A DNA stretch of 6,717 nucleotides from Bacillota bacterium (GCA_023409835.1 JAEYQV010000078.1:1-6717), one strand, 5' to 3'; shown: positions 1-5,874, counted from the stretch's first letter. The notes: generated by a model from the letters alone, not told the origin. Made by a program: numbers and translations.

Positions 1-199
1 TGCCATGAAGTCCGCAAAAGGCGTTTGCACTGATATATTGCGGCAGCTTGGCTGCTTGGCCGATACCTGCAACCATCAATACCTCATGGGGTTCCTTGTT
101 CAGTTCCTCCAGTGCTGTTTTTAAGCAATCTATGATATTGAAGTTCCCGCAACCGGGACACCAGGCTGTCTCATAGGAACAAAAGCTCCGGTTACTCAT
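1..199 (-). CDS. 2-oxoacid:ferredoxin oxidoreductase, beta (TPP-binding) subunit, partial
   Basis: This is the N-terminal 66 codons of the thiamine-diphosphate subunit of a 2-oxoacid:acceptor oxidoreductase; the gene runs off the window at base 1 with no stop. The enzyme family oxidatively decarboxylates 2-oxoacids to acyl-CoA and passes electrons to ferredoxin in the cytoplasm. The sequence shows the family motif WCPGCGN at residues 13-19, whose two cysteines normally bind a [4Fe-4S] cluster, then GIGQAAK at 45-51 and FCGLHG at 61-66. In well-studied members GIGQ reads GIGC and supplies a third cluster cysteine; here it is Gln48, and Cys62 is the nearest other cysteine. The ATG overlaps the alpha subunit stop as ATGA, so translation is probably coupled. 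Family members are usually about 280-300 residues long, so most of the gene is outside. Substrate (2-oxoglutarate, pyruvate, branched-chain) cannot be told from this piece. Confidence 0.93.
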   Translation of the reverse strand, partial: MSNRSFCSYETAWCPGCGNFNIIDCLKTALEELNKEPHEVLMVAGIGQAAKLPQYISANAFCGLHG

Positions 200-1902
200 A
201 AGGCTTCCCCCTTTCTTAATTCGGTTGCAAGCTCATCTCCTGTAATCTGTCGTCCGTCATACTTTAAGACACTTGAACTACAGGTGATTCCTGTCTGTTC
301 GCGGATGAGCTGTGCCAGCTGACCGGTGGCGTTCTGTTCTACATTAATGATTCTGCCTGCTTTTGCCGACTTCTCCCGAAGCAGCTTCTGAGGCAGCGGA
401 TAGATGTCTCCGAATACAAGAGCCGCATAGGTTCCGGGTGCTTCCTTGTTGAGTTCCGAGACTGCTTCCGCAATCGGGCCATAGGTTGAGCCCCAGCCGA
501 GCAGCAGTGTATCGTATTCCTCTGCTCCCAGAAATTCCGGCTCTATAAGCTCCTGCTCCAGAAGCTTCAACTTTCCCATACGTTTATTCATCATACGGGT
601 TCGAATACCGGCATCCTCCGTAATCCTGCCCATCTCATCATGCTCATCACTATCCGCGGTAACAAAATTCATTGTCCTTCCCGGAATCAGCCTTGGGGAT
701 ATTCCGTCTTCGGTAAATCGGTAACGGAGATATCCTTCCTCCGGAAGCTCTGCCGCTGATGTTGAGGATACCCCTATATCGATTGTCTCTCCTGTTGTAC
801 GTAAGGTTTGTACCCCTGTAAGCTCATAGGGCTTTACTGAGGCATAGGAATCACCCAGATATTGGTCGCTTAAAAGGATAACCGGCAGCTGGTATTTCTC
901 GGCCAGATAGAAGGCACGGGCTGTCTGATAGAAGGAGTCCGTATGGTTTCGTAACGCAATCACCATTCTGGGAAACTCGCCCTGAGATGCCGATATTATG
1001 AATTTCAGATCACTTTGTTCTGTTCTTGTCGGTAAACCTGTGGCCGGCCCGGGTCTCTGGACATCCACAACCACCAGCGGAAGTTCTGCCATACCGGAGA
1101 GTCCCAACGCTTCCACCATAAGGGAGAAGCCGCCACCCGAAGTTCCTGTCATCGCAGGCACTCCTGCGAAGGAAGCACCGATTGCCATATTAATCGCTGC
1201 AATCTCATCCTCCGCCTGTTCCACAACAATCCCTGAATCCATACCGATAGAAGCCAGATATTCCATCACCGTGGTGGACGGGGACATCGGATAAGCGCTG
1301 TAGAATTTAAGGCCTGCAGCGGCAGCGCCTAACCCGATTGCCTGGCTGCCGGAAATAATCATATAATCTCCACAGTTTCCCTTAAGATAGGGATAACGGC
1401 CGGAGGTACTATCATAGCCCCGGTTTAATGCCTGAAGGTTCACCTCAAGATATTGCTCCTTAATGAACCTCTTCAGAACCTCTCGGGCACCGTCAAGCTC
1501 TATATGAAAGATTTTAAGAATAGCTCCGATTGCTACACTTCCGATGACACGGGGGTTTCCGAGCTCCTTACCTATGGCTGTCATATCGATCCTGATTGCT
1601 CTGGGATCCTCCGTCATCAGCTTACTGTCACATAGGATGAAGCCCTCCTGCTTTAATTCTTGTGAATGGGTACTTATGGTCTCCTCGTTTAATGCGATCA
1701 TTCCATCCAGGCGGTAACTGTGTGATAGTATGGGCTCCGTTCCAAACCGAAGCAGTGAAAAGTTATGCCCTCCCCGAACCCGCGACATAAAGTCACGTAC
1801 TGTAAACACATAATATCCGGAATCTTTCAGAAATTTCTGTAGAATTGAAACCGTTGTCTCAATTCCCTGTCCTGCGGCTCCGCCGACTAATAAATTATAC
1901 AC
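196..1902 (-). CDS. 2-oxoacid:acceptor oxidoreductase, fused gamma-alpha subunit
   Basis: This 568-residue protein is the gamma-alpha fusion subunit that pairs with the beta subunit downstream to make a CoA-acylating 2-oxoacid:ferredoxin oxidoreductase. Residues 1 to about 175 are the gamma domain, with the glycine-rich GGAAGQGI at 7-14 and SRVRGGHNF at 40-48. From about 180 the alpha (pyrimidine-binding) domain follows: YPMSPSTT at 204-211, the EQAEDE segment at 229-234, TGTSGGG at 252-258 and RPGPATGLPTRTEQSD at 283-298. The last domain has LLLGWGSTYGP at 466-476 and VEQNATGQL at 521-529. Length fits fused KorA-type subunits. The start is GTG at 1902, supported by AAAGGAGGG seven bases upstream. 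It is the first gene of its operon; no ferredoxin-like delta subunit lies in the window. The family assignment is firm, but the substrate is not decidable. Base composition is visibly more GC-rich than the genes to the right. Confidence 0.95.
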   Translation of the reverse strand: MYNLLVGGAAGQGIETTVSILQKFLKDSGYYVFTVRDFMSRVRGGHNFSLLRFGTEPILSHSYRLDGMIALNEETISTHSQELKQEGFILCDSKLMTEDPRAIRIDMTAIGKELGNPRVIGSVAIGAILKIFHIELDGAREVLKRFIKEQYLEVNLQALNRGYDSTSGRYPYLKGNCGDYMIISGSQAIGLGAAAAGLKFYSAYPMSPSTTVMEYLASIGMDSGIVVEQAEDEIAAINMAIGASFAGVPAMTGTSGGGFSLMVEALGLSGMAELPLVVVDVQRPGPATGLPTRTEQSDLKFIISASQGEFPRMVIALRNHTDSFYQTARAFYLAEKYQLPVILLSDQYLGDSYASVKPYELTGVQTLRTTGETIDIGVSSTSAAELPEEGYLRYRFTEDGISPRLIPGRTMNFVTADSDEHDEMGRITEDAGIRTRMMNKRMGKLKLLEQELIEPEFLGAEEYDTLLLGWGSTYGPIAEAVSELNKEAPGTYAALVFGDIYPLPQKLLREKSAKAGRIINVEQNATGQLAQLIREQTGITCSSSVLKYDGRQITGDELATELRKGEAL

Positions 1903-1908
1903 GAATAT

Positions 1909-1917
1909 CCCTCCTTT
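1909..1917 (-). promoter_or_regulatory. Ribosome binding site fixing the GTG start of the alpha subunit
   Basis: On the minus strand AAAGGAGGG lies seven bases before the GTG at 1902. It is near-perfectly complementary to the 16S rRNA tail and makes the unusual GTG the most credible start, because no ATG in frame is placed as well. Confidence 0.85.
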
Positions 1918-1973
1918 TTACATTTGCTTAGTTTGTTTGTAAGAAACATATAAAAGAAATATAGATACGAGGT

Positions 1974-2002
1974 AATATAATAGTAATAATTACTATTGTA
2001 AA
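1974..2002 (-). promoter_or_regulatory. Sigma-A-type promoter of the oxidoreductase operon
   Basis: Read on the minus strand, TTTACA (1997-2002) and TATATT (1974-1979) are separated by exactly 17 bp. This would start transcription near 1967 and leave a leader of about 65 nt before the GTG start. The spacer is almost wholly filled by a perfect palindrome, listed separately, so binding there should block RNA polymerase. The assignment is by eye. Confidence 0.6.
1979..1997. promoter_or_regulatory. 19-bp perfect palindrome, candidate Fur-family operator
   Basis: AATAGTAATAATTACTATT consists of two 9-bp arms around a single central base. Its inner 15 bp, TAGTAAT-A-ATTACTA, has the 7-1-7 layout of Fur, PerR and Zur boxes. 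From the known Bacillus consensus sites, it differs from the Zur half site (TCGTAAT) at one position and from the Fur (TGATAAT) and PerR (TTATAAT) half sites at two. It sits between the -35 and -10 of the oxidoreductase promoter, the usual place for a repressor. Which regulator binds is inference; no Fur-family gene lies in the window. Confidence 0.55.
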
Positions 2003-2099
2003 TGACTATTCCTGTCTTTTCAATATGTATTTATTAGAATTTGATTAATTATTTTCTATTCATACTCATGAACCCATATGATAATATAGATTTTATTCT

Positions 2100-2127
2100 T
2101 TGCCGATACATAAATACATAGTATAAT
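2100..2127 (+). promoter_or_regulatory. Sigma-A-type promoter of the acetyltransferase gene
   Basis: TTGCCG (2100-2105) and a perfect TATAAT (2122-2127) are 16 bp apart. Transcription would begin near 2134, directly at the upstream ATG (2135). That ATG would then have essentially no leader, which supports the second ATG at 2168 as the real start. Confidence 0.6.
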
Positions 2128-2167
2128 AAAGGAAATGTCGAAACAACTGTATAAGAAGGGTATTAAT

Positions 2168-2638
2168 ATGATTGAATTTAGAGAGATTACCTCAGTTAAT
2201 TTTGATGAATGTATTAATCTGGAACCAAGAGAGGATCAGAAGAGCTTTGTAGCCAGCAATGTCTGCAGCCTGGCAGAATCCTATGTGGCGCTGATGAATC
2301 AGGAATGCACTCCTATGCCTTATGCCATCTATTCTGATGATGTCATGGTCGGCTTCATTCTTATATCCTACAATATGCCCGATGAGCATTATGAGGAAGA
2401 GGTCTACTGGATATGCAGACTGATGATTGACCGGCAGTTCCAGGGCAGAGGCTACGGCAGGGAAGCTATGTGTAAAGCTTTAGAGCTGATCCGGACCTTC
2501 CCAAAGGGAAAGGCCTCCTTAGTATCCCTTTCCTATGAACCTGATAATGCGGCAGCAAAAGCACTGTATGCATCCCTTGGATTTGCAGAAACGGGAAAGA
2601 TACTGGGTGGCGAATTGGTCGCCATATTACCGCTATAA
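2168..2638 (+). CDS. GNAT-family N-acetyltransferase, diamine/BltD-like
   Basis: A 156-residue protein with the GCN5-related acetyltransferase fold, which moves acetyl from acetyl-CoA to an amine in the cytoplasm. Strand beta4 (VYWICRLMIDRQFQ, 79-92) leads into the acetyl-CoA pyrophosphate loop QGRGYG (92-97), which fits Q/RxxGxG/A. Further on are YEPDNAAAKALYASLGF (123-139), the usual C-terminal motif, and a short end strand ELVAILPL. General layout, length and the start of the chain resemble spermine/spermidine acetyltransferases such as Bacillus BltD, so a polyamine or similar small amine is a reasonable guess, but the substrate is unproven. Start choice: AGAAGGG lies seven bases before ATG 2168, whereas the in-frame ATG at 2135 is almost at the predicted transcription start and has GGA only one base away. 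The gene is monocistronic and diverges from the oxidoreductase operon. Confidence 0.9.
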   Translation: MIEFREITSVNFDECINLEPREDQKSFVASNVCSLAESYVALMNQECTPMPYAIYSDDVMVGFILISYNMPDEHYEEEVYWICRLMIDRQFQGRGYGREAMCKALELIRTFPKGKASLVSLSYEPDNAAAKALYASLGFAETGKILGGELVAILPL

Positions 2639-2664
2639 ATATCTCAAGGTATATTAGTAGTGAC

Positions 2665-2750
2665 AGATACACGAAAGCGTAGGCTTATGGTGAGCCGGGG
2701 TATCTAGAGATCGGTTCTATCCCAGACCCTTTTTTTACGGGACTGGGATA
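2665..2750 (+). other. Structured intergenic element with competing stem-loops
   Basis: Between the convergent acetyltransferase and LysM genes several stems can form. AGATAC (2665-2670) pairs with GTATCT (2700-2705), enclosing a small ACG/CGT hairpin (2671-2680) and GGCT/AGCC (2682-2696): a three-way junction. GGGT(AT)CT (2698-2705) can instead pair with AGACCC (2724-2729), directly followed by seven T (2730-2736), which reads as a plus-strand intrinsic terminator. A third choice is TATCCCAG-A-CCC (2718-2729) with GGG-A-CTGGGATA (2739-2750): 11 bp, one A.A mismatch and a 9-nt loop holding the T tract. These options exclude one another. The simplest role is a 3'-end or terminator element for the acetyltransferase mRNA. 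I do not recognise an RNA family, and no downstream plus-strand gene exists for it to control. Confidence 0.35.
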
Positions 2751-2795
2751 CGGAAACCTTAATGATAAAGATAAGGCCGGAACAATAGTATCATA

Positions 2796-4100
2796 TCAAC
2801 TCAGCGGTGTCCCGGAACCGGGCTGTAATAACGTTATGATATCATATTGAGAATTGGCGATCAGCCATAATTGCGGAAAATAGCTCATGATATTCCAGAT
2901 CCCAATACCGTCAAAGCCATACTCCGGTACTAATTTCATATGGGCTTCAATGCCTCTGGCATCTCTAAACCGCACAATATATTCCTTACCGCTTATATAT
3001 TGAAAATAAGATGCTTTTGTGACCTCATCATATAGAATCGTAGCCCCAACATTCCTTGCCAAATCTAATGCAGTACTATAGGTAATCGTTCGTCCCCTGG
3101 TGGTACAGGCTATGTATGGACGCTCCCAAACGTAGCCAAGAATCGGAACTCCGATTAAGGTCTTTTCCGGTGGTATTTGCTCCATCATATAACTCAAATA
3201 ATTCTTTAAAGAATCAAAGGCCATGATACCCGTAGGTATCCCTACAAAGTTTCCCAGCTCATAAGGGATATAGATTACTCGATCCACTGCCTGACTAAAT
3301 CTTGAGTAATTTAGACCGATATACCTTGTACTGGTTATAACCTCAAACAAACTTGGATTAATTGTTACAAATAGGATATAGCCCTGGCTCCTTAAACGTT
3401 CGGAAAACCTGGTGATAAAATCAACAAAACGATCCAGATCCTGCGGATATATGTAAGGAGTACTTATATTTACTCCATAATAGCCTTTTGAATTCAAAAT
3501 ACGCATTACATTGTCAAAGAATTGATTCTGCGTTTCCTCACTTAAAAGCACATTATGTGTGATGGAAATTTCCTCCGTCTGATCCTTTGCTGCTGCTGTT
3601 AACAGCATGATCGGTGCAACTCCATATTCCCTCGCAATTTGAATGAGCTCTTTATCATCAATATCATTTATTTCTCCTTCTGCATTTACCTGATAACTAT
3701 ATATTGTTAAATAGGTAAGAAAAGATAAGGTCTTTCTCAAAATCTCTTTATCGATAAATGGATAAGCATAACCATCGGTTGAGAGCTTCACGATTTTATC
3801 GCCCTGATAGCTGATCACAATCATTTCACCGGGATAAATAAATTCTCTGTTAGAAAGATAGGGATTATTTCTTAATAATTGAAGCACCGTCACACCATAT
3901 TTCTCTGCAATGCCTGCCAAGGTATCACCCTCCTGAATGGTATAGGTTATCTCAGGAAGCAAGATAACCAGGGCTTCACCAATAACTAAATTGTTGGGTT
4001 CTTTTAACTCATTCTCCAGAATTAATCTTTCTTCCGATATCCCGTATTTTTCAGCGATTAAGCCTGTCGTTTCCCCTTCCTGCACCACATGAATTACCAT
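2796..4100 (-). CDS. Two-LysM, GH18-fold protein of the YaaH/SleL type, likely catalytically inactive
   Basis: A 434-residue protein with two N-terminal LysM peptidoglycan-binding repeats (about 2-48 and 52-97, each with the QEGxT start and an N/Y-rich second half) followed by a GH18 TIM-barrel (about 105-425). It lacks a signal peptide, as do spore-associated YaaH/SleL proteins, which act on cortex peptidoglycan during germination. Shared landmarks are GYYG at 206-209, YPQD at 218-221, LGYVWERPY at 321-329 and GIGIWN...FPQLWL at 398-413. However, the catalytic strand that reads roughly DIHFDFEYL in YaaH reads GVNISTPYI here (209-217). Ser213 and Pro215 stand where the catalytic Asp and Glu should be, and Gly209 replaces the first Asp. 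A binding or structural role (coat or cortex) is therefore more likely than hydrolysis. Start: ATG 4100 with GAGGG five bases upstream. A TTG at 4112 would overlap that RBS. The gene appears monocistronic; no clear promoter was recognised. Confidence 0.88.
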   Translation of the reverse strand: MVIHVVQEGETTGLIAEKYGISEERLILENELKEPNNLVIGEALVILLPEITYTIQEGDTLAGIAEKYGVTVLQLLRNNPYLSNREFIYPGEMIVISYQGDKIVKLSTDGYAYPFIDKEILRKTLSFLTYLTIYSYQVNAEGEINDIDDKELIQIAREYGVAPIMLLTAAAKDQTEEISITHNVLLSEETQNQFFDNVMRILNSKGYYGVNISTPYIYPQDLDRFVDFITRFSERLRSQGYILFVTINPSLFEVITSTRYIGLNYSRFSQAVDRVIYIPYELGNFVGIPTGIMAFDSLKNYLSYMMEQIPPEKTLIGVPILGYVWERPYIACTTRGRTITYSTALDLARNVGATILYDEVTKASYFQYISGKEYIVRFRDARGIEAHMKLVPEYGFDGIGIWNIMSYFPQLWLIANSQYDIITLLQPGSGTPLS

Positions 4101-4289
4101 AGCTACCCTCAAACAATTAACATATTCTTATTCTATATATATGTTAGTCTTTAATAGAAATGCTTGCATACTCCATATTAGATAAGCTCCCTATTCCCAG
4201 AGTATGATCGGAAAGGAGTAATGATCTATTTTACAAATCTTCATGTACAGTTTGGTATAGTAAAAGTAATTTAGACTCATCTATAAATT

Positions 4290-4988
4290 TCACTCTTTTA
4301 GGCATAATAACCTCACATACGCTAATGTACCTATAAGCGAACACCCCAGTGAGATTCCCTGAATACTCAATAATGTAAGATTAAAATTCGAATTAATGAC
4401 ATTAATCATCGCAAGGATATTCATTACAGTTACATAGACCAATGCAAAGAGTGCAATTGACAAATATCTTGTCATTTCTTTTATTAGCTTGAGGCTATAC
4501 TGATACTGCCGAAATAATTCATTTGTCCTAATTCTCTTAGCCACATCTGAGAAAGCAACCCAACGTGGAATACCTATGACAGAAGGTATTAAAAACACCA
4601 TATAGTACATTTTATCCATATTATTTGCAGACCAGCACAGCGAGATTAGGAACGCAAATGCCATTCCAACATAGGTACAAATGCATTGCATTTTAATCTG
4701 CTGATAGGTAACTATCATGTAATATTTAATCTGTTCTTCTTTCTTCTTCTGTTCTCGTTCTGCTTGCTTATTCCCGATGATACGTTCGCCACACAAAATC
4801 TCATCTGCTGTAACTTCAAACAATTCGGCAATCGCAGGTATGGCTGTAATATCCGGTAATCCGTTTCCACACTCCCATTTACTAATTGTCTTGTCTGAAA
4901 CCCCCAAGCTATTTGCTACATCTTGTTGGGTTAACCCCCTGCTTTTTCTTAATGCAGCTATAAATGTTCCTATATTCTCCATGCCCAT
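4290..4988 (-). CDS. XRE-family regulator with C-terminal four-helix membrane domain
   Basis: A 232-residue protein with a Cro/CI-type helix-turn-helix at about 7-62 (ALRKSRGLTQQDVANSLGVS, then DKTISKWECG, typical of the second and third helices). A charged linker follows at 74-90 (many E, K, Q). After it come about four hydrophobic segments: near 102-120, 126-145, 174-198 and 204-226. It thus looks like a DNA-binding domain tethered to the membrane, an arrangement known in Firmicutes, where the membrane part may sense a signal or hold the regulator. Target and signal are unknown. Start: AAAGGGG lies eight bases before ATG 4988; a second ATG two codons on is spaced too far. It stands alone on the minus strand, about 190 bp upstream of the LysM gene. 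The palindrome and GTAGAA words in its upstream region are candidate self-regulatory sites. Confidence 0.85.
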   Translation of the reverse strand: MGMENIGTFIAALRKSRGLTQQDVANSLGVSDKTISKWECGNGLPDITAIPAIAELFEVTADEILCGERIIGNKQAEREQKKKEEQIKYYMIVTYQQIKMQCICTYVGMAFAFLISLCWSANNMDKMYYMVFLIPSVIGIPRWVAFSDVAKRIRTNELFRQYQYSLKLIKEMTRYLSIALFALVYVTVMNILAMINVINSNFNLTLLSIQGISLGCSLIGTLAYVRLLCLKE

Positions 4989-5072
4989 AATGAATACCCC
5001 TTTCTATTTAATAATAGCTCGTAATAATTCTTTCCCTCTTCTTTTCTATAAAAAATTGAATCATTACAGTCA

Positions 5073-5136
5073 TTCTACTTTAAGTAGGAAAAAAAATCCA
5101 CCGACTGATCGTAGAAATGGTATTCGGCATGTAGAA
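5073..5136. promoter_or_regulatory. Palindrome and repeated GTAGAA words upstream of the XRE regulator
   Basis: CTACTT-T-AAGTAG (5075-5087) is a 13-bp odd palindrome whose left arm contains TTCTAC (5073-5078), the complement of GTAGAA. Direct copies of GTAGAA follow at 5111-5116 and 5131-5136, exactly 20 bp apart, about two helical turns. A weak minus-strand -10 (TATAGA, 5045-5050) lies just inside, so the palindrome would cover the -35 area. An operator for the XRE protein is a guess from position only. Confidence 0.35.
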
Positions 5137-5288
5137 TTTTAACTTTTTCTAAATTAATGTTACAAAACAGAATGCATAATACTTTCTGAGGAGAATATTT
5201 TTACACGATCGGGAACTATCTTAATATATCTCATTTAATAATTGCCACTCCTTATTGGCACAATATTTAAATAATCAGAAACAACTTA

Positions 5289-5317
5289 TTGACCGTAACT
5301 TTATAATACTTTACAAT
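5289..5317 (+). promoter_or_regulatory. Sigma-A-type promoter of the antitoxin gene
   Basis: TTGACC (5289-5294), a 17-bp spacer and TACAAT (5312-5317) match the housekeeping consensus well. Transcription would start around 5324, inside the first 11-bp repeat, leaving a leader of about 40 nt. Confidence 0.6.
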
Positions 5318-5321
5318 AAAT

Positions 5322-5352
5322 TTATGATAATATTATGATAATATATTGATAA
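5322..5352 (+). repeat. 11-bp tandem repeats before the antitoxin RBS
   Basis: TTATGATAATA occurs twice without a gap (5322-5332 and 5333-5343). A third, degenerate copy, TATTGATAA, starts at 5344. The 11-bp period places each copy on nearly the same helix face. The junction makes the palindrome ATAATATTAT (5327-5336). The repeats cover the likely transcription start, so they are good candidates for autoregulatory binding by the Phd/YefM protein, the usual mode for this family. Confidence 0.5.
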
Positions 5353-5365
5353 GGGAGTAATTGAT

Positions 5366-5635
5366 ATGATTAATATAAGACCTGTATCAGATTTAAGAAA
5401 TAAATTTCCAGAGATAGAAAACGTCGTTCGTGAGGGAGAACCTGTATATTTAACTAAGAATGGATATGGTTCTATGGTTGTTATGAGCCTCGAAAATTAT
5501 GCAGAATTAACAGATGATATTGAATTAAAATTAGATGAAGCAGATAAATCAGCTGCACTAGACGATACCAGATATACCCCAGATGAAACCTTTTCTAGAA
5601 TAAGGGAGAGAATTAATGGTGGAAAAAAAATATAG
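5366..5635 (+). CDS. Phd/YefM-family antitoxin
   Basis: An 89-residue protein of the Phd/YefM antitoxin family. These are dimeric DNA-binding proteins that repress their own operon through the N-terminal part and neutralise a partner toxin with a flexible C-terminal tail. The N-terminus shows the family pattern: INIRPVSDLRNKFPEIENVV (2-21), then GEPVYLTKNGYGSMVVMSLENYAEL (24-48), a beta-hairpin with a hydrophobic helix. The tail (about 52-89) is charged and low in hydrophobics, as in toxin-binding tails. The start ATG has AGGGAG eight bases upstream. The last codons overlap by 20 bp the start of a toxin-like frame, the classical antitoxin-toxin arrangement, but that toxin is broken. The gene is thus probably an orphan antitoxin, still equipped with promoter, repeats and terminator. 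Confidence 0.9.
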   Translation: MINIRPVSDLRNKFPEIENVVREGEPVYLTKNGYGSMVVMSLENYAELTDDIELKLDEADKSAALDDTRYTPDETFSRIRERINGGKKI

Positions 5636-5696
5636 TGTACGGTTTTTACCATTTAAAATAATGGAAGTCAGGCGTATCCTGTATACCAAAAGATAA
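5616..5696 (+). pseudogene. Remnant of a RelE/ParE-type toxin, internally deleted
   Basis: Overlapping the antitoxin by 20 bp, ATG 5616 has an excellent RBS (AAGGGAGAG, about seven bases upstream). Its frame begins MVEKKYSVRFLP, a typical first strand of RelE/ParE toxins. Only 26 codons follow before TAA at 5694, against roughly 90-110 residues for intact toxins. The end, MEVRRILYTKR, resembles the last strand of the same family (as in IVRVLYGRRDW), not its second segment. The simplest reading is an in-frame internal deletion that joined the two ends. After the stop the same frame continues QKIDI, which may be the old tail after a further mutation. The middle, with the helical hairpin and active-site strands, is missing, so toxicity is not expected. 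This rests on family memory, not on an alignment. Confidence 0.6.
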
Positions 5697-5722
5697 CAGA
5701 AAATTGATATAACTGCAATACG

Positions 5723-5756
5723 GGAGTAGGTGAAATGCCTGCTCCTTATTTTAATT
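5723..5756 (+). terminator. Rho-independent terminator of the antitoxin unit
   Basis: GGAGTAGG (5723-5730) pairs with CCTGCTCC (5738-5745) over 8 bp with one G.U pair and a 7-nt loop. TTATTTTAATT follows directly. It lies 27 bases after the toxin remnant stop, where the end of a shortened two-gene operon is expected. Confidence 0.75.
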
Positions 5757-5874
5757 ATTAAGGCAACTATGCTGTAACATCCATAAGATAGATATATTGA
5801 TGAATAGATATTTAAACGTATATAATAAATACATAATAGAATTTGACTAATCAATCAGAATAGTTATTAAATAG

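Larger units (their letters stand above)
4989..5365. other. 377-bp divergent intergenic region, regulatory
   Basis: This AT-rich stretch separates the minus-strand XRE gene from the plus-strand antitoxin gene. No credible protein gene was found. It holds the XRE-side palindrome with GTAGAA repeats (5073-5136), a small TGCCA/TGGCA hairpin (5243-5260), the antitoxin promoter (5289-5317) and its 11-bp repeats (5322-5352). Between about 5140 and 5240 I see nothing beyond AT-rich sequence. Confidence 0.6.

Noticed and set aside
998..1294. 98-codon plus-strand open frame inside the oxidoreductase gene
   Set aside because: It is fully antisense to a well-supported alpha subunit, has no RBS, and its composition (Ser/Pro/Ala/Ile rich) looks like a shadow frame.
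2135..2167. Upstream ATG extending the acetyltransferase by 11 residues
   Set aside because: It lies almost at the predicted transcription start and its GGA is only one base away, while ATG 2168 has a well-spaced AGAAGGG and matches the usual family N-terminus.
2665..2710. Resemblance of ATGGTGAGCCGGGGTATC to the 3' part of a c-di-GMP-I (GEMM) riboswitch
   Set aside because: The 5' GCAAACC-type strand and a proper third helix are missing, and there is no downstream gene on this strand to control.
2692..2716. GAGCCG...CGGTTC as a group II intron domain V
   Set aside because: The segment is about 25 nt instead of 34, lacks the 2-nt bulge and GNRA tetraloop, and no intron reverse transcriptase or other domains are present.
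4113..4200. Possible sporulation sigma-factor promoter (GCATT, 15 bp, CATATATATA on the minus strand) for the LysM gene
   Set aside because: The -10 does not match the sigma-E, sigma-G or sigma-K consensus at key positions, so it was not listed.
4221..4274. 17-codon frame after AAAGGAGTA on the plus strand
   Set aside because: The purine-rich stretch is only about two bases from the ATG, too close for a normal ribosome binding site, and no promoter was seen.
4777..5142. 121-codon plus-strand open frame over the start of the XRE gene
   Set aside because: It is mostly antisense to the conserved HTH domain and its product resembles no known domain.
5558..5854. 98-codon minus-strand open frame over the antitoxin end
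   Set aside because: It crosses the antitoxin tail and the terminator, its predicted product is a low-complexity Ile/Tyr/Ser string, and no good RBS was seen.
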